Both the position numbers and the translations under genes were made by a program. A DNA stretch of 5,737 nt from Deltaproteobacteria bacterium (GTDB lineage: Bacteria > Desulfobacterota > B13-G15 > RBG-16-54-18): assembly GCA_003646745.1 (NCBI GenBank), contig QMLM01000111.1:1-5737 (forward strand). Reading direction: 5' to 3'. Below, piece after piece: positions 5,326 to 5,737 of this stretch. Below the pieces are notes generated by a model, which was given only the letters and a program-made list of their open reading frames with translations, made no database searches and was not told the DNA's origin. How positions within the stretch are numbered: position 1 is the stretch's first letter; each line of letters starts with the position of its first letter.

Positions 5326-5737
5326 CTAAAGATCCCAATAATGGCTTTGTACCTCCTTAACACGCCTGATGGCCTCGGCTACCCCCGCGTATTGCGCCTC
5401 CTCCACCTGTTTCATCTCCACCTTGTTGATCATCGAAGTGCCCATCAGTTCCCACAGCACCATCTCCACCGAGTCACGCAGGGCCTGGGGATTATATCCT
5501 CCCTCTAGAACCAACACCAGCCTCCCCTCACAAAGCTCGGCGGCCACTTCCATCAGGAGAGCAGCCATCCTGGCAAAACCTTCCTTGGTGACGTTCATCG
5601 ACCCCATGGGATCGCTGTGGTGGGGGTCGAAGCCGGCAGCTACAATAATCATCTCCGGCCTGTATTGCTGGGCGATGGGGAATAGCAGATGGCGAAAAAT
5701 GTTGCCGTAGTCCGCATCAGAGCAACCGGCCTCCAGA
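5326..5737 (-). CDS. AcuC/HDAC-family deacetylase, C-terminal part
   Basis: The reading frame is open through the right edge, so only the last ~136 residues are seen; the N-terminal catalytic half lies outside. The visible part is clearly the zinc-dependent histone-deacetylase/acetoin-utilisation family: a DADYGNIF stretch, then AAGFDPHHSDPMGSMNVT, where the Asp of SDPMG (codon 5613-5611) matches the third zinc ligand, and LVLVLEGGYNPQAL, where the Tyr (codon 5496-5494) matches the transition-state tyrosine. Both key residues are present, so the enzyme should be active if the rest is intact. In Bacillus, AcuC removes the acetyl group from the A10 lysine of acetyl-CoA synthetase. Here the deacetylase is followed by the 99-residue gene and acsA, which supports that link, although this AcsA has lost the lysine. 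Other family members act on polyamines or other acetylated small molecules, so the substrate is open. Confidence 0.88.
   Translation of the reverse strand, partial: LEAGCSDADYGNIFRHLLFPIAQQYRPEMIIVAAGFDPHHSDPMGSMNVTKEGFARMAALLMEVAAELCEGRLVLVLEGGYNPQALRDSVEMVLWELMGTSMINKVEMKQVEEAQYAGVAEAIRRVKEVQSHYWDL

Noticed and set aside
5309..5338. TTG start 10 codons upstream for the 99-residue protein
   Set aside because: It would overlap the deacetylase end, has no ribosome site, and the GGGAGGG at 5322-5316 clearly serves ATG 5308.
1..5737. CRISPR arrays, insertion sequences, tRNA or rRNA genes, riboswitches
   Set aside because: No direct-repeat arrays, transposase motifs, terminal inverted repeats or tRNA/rRNA signatures were seen; apart from 1-238 the window is almost fully coding.

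Overview
The window is bacterial and about half G+C. It carries two compact gene clusters pointing at each other, plus one non-coding block at the left end. The gene set and the protein sequences look most like a Desulfobacterota ('deltaproteobacterial') or similar deep-branching anaerobe. The clues are a nadK-recN-short-form argA cluster and a Bacillus-length acetyl-CoA synthetase. This placement is inference from remembered family resemblance, not a search.

Left end (1-238): a strong 12-bp hairpin with U-tracts on both sides (9-70) acts as a bidirectional terminator. Two oppositely directed sigma70-type promoters follow, with their TTGACA boxes forming an inverted repeat. The leftward one would make a transcript of roughly 120-170 nt that ends at the hairpin, so it may be a small RNA or tiny-peptide gene. 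The rightward one sits so close to nadK that the mRNA would start at or next to the ATG.

Right-facing cluster (239-3279): nadK (NAD kinase), recN (SMC-like DNA repair ATPase) and a short GNAT-type N-acetylglutamate synthase. The genes are separated by 16 nt and then overlap by 35 nt, so they are almost certainly one operon. They cover cofactor supply, double-strand-break repair and the first step of arginine synthesis.

Left-facing cluster (5737-3276): the C-terminal part of an AcuC/HDAC-family deacetylase (cut by the window edge), a 99-residue small alpha/beta protein of unknown function, and an acetyl-CoA synthetase-like protein. The layout recalls the Bacillus acsA/acuABC system, in which acetylation and deacetylation of one lysine switch acetyl-CoA synthetase off and on.

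The most interesting point is that this AcsA-like protein lacks that lysine. Its A10 motif reads PRSEDGGVIRR where PKTRSGKIMRR is expected, and the A8 arginine is a methionine. The ATP-binding P-loop, the acyl-pocket WW and the A7 aspartate are intact. A deacetylase is therefore encoded with a synthetase that has lost both the regulated lysine and a residue normally needed to make acetyl-AMP. The two clusters meet tail to tail with overlapping stop codons and no terminator between them.
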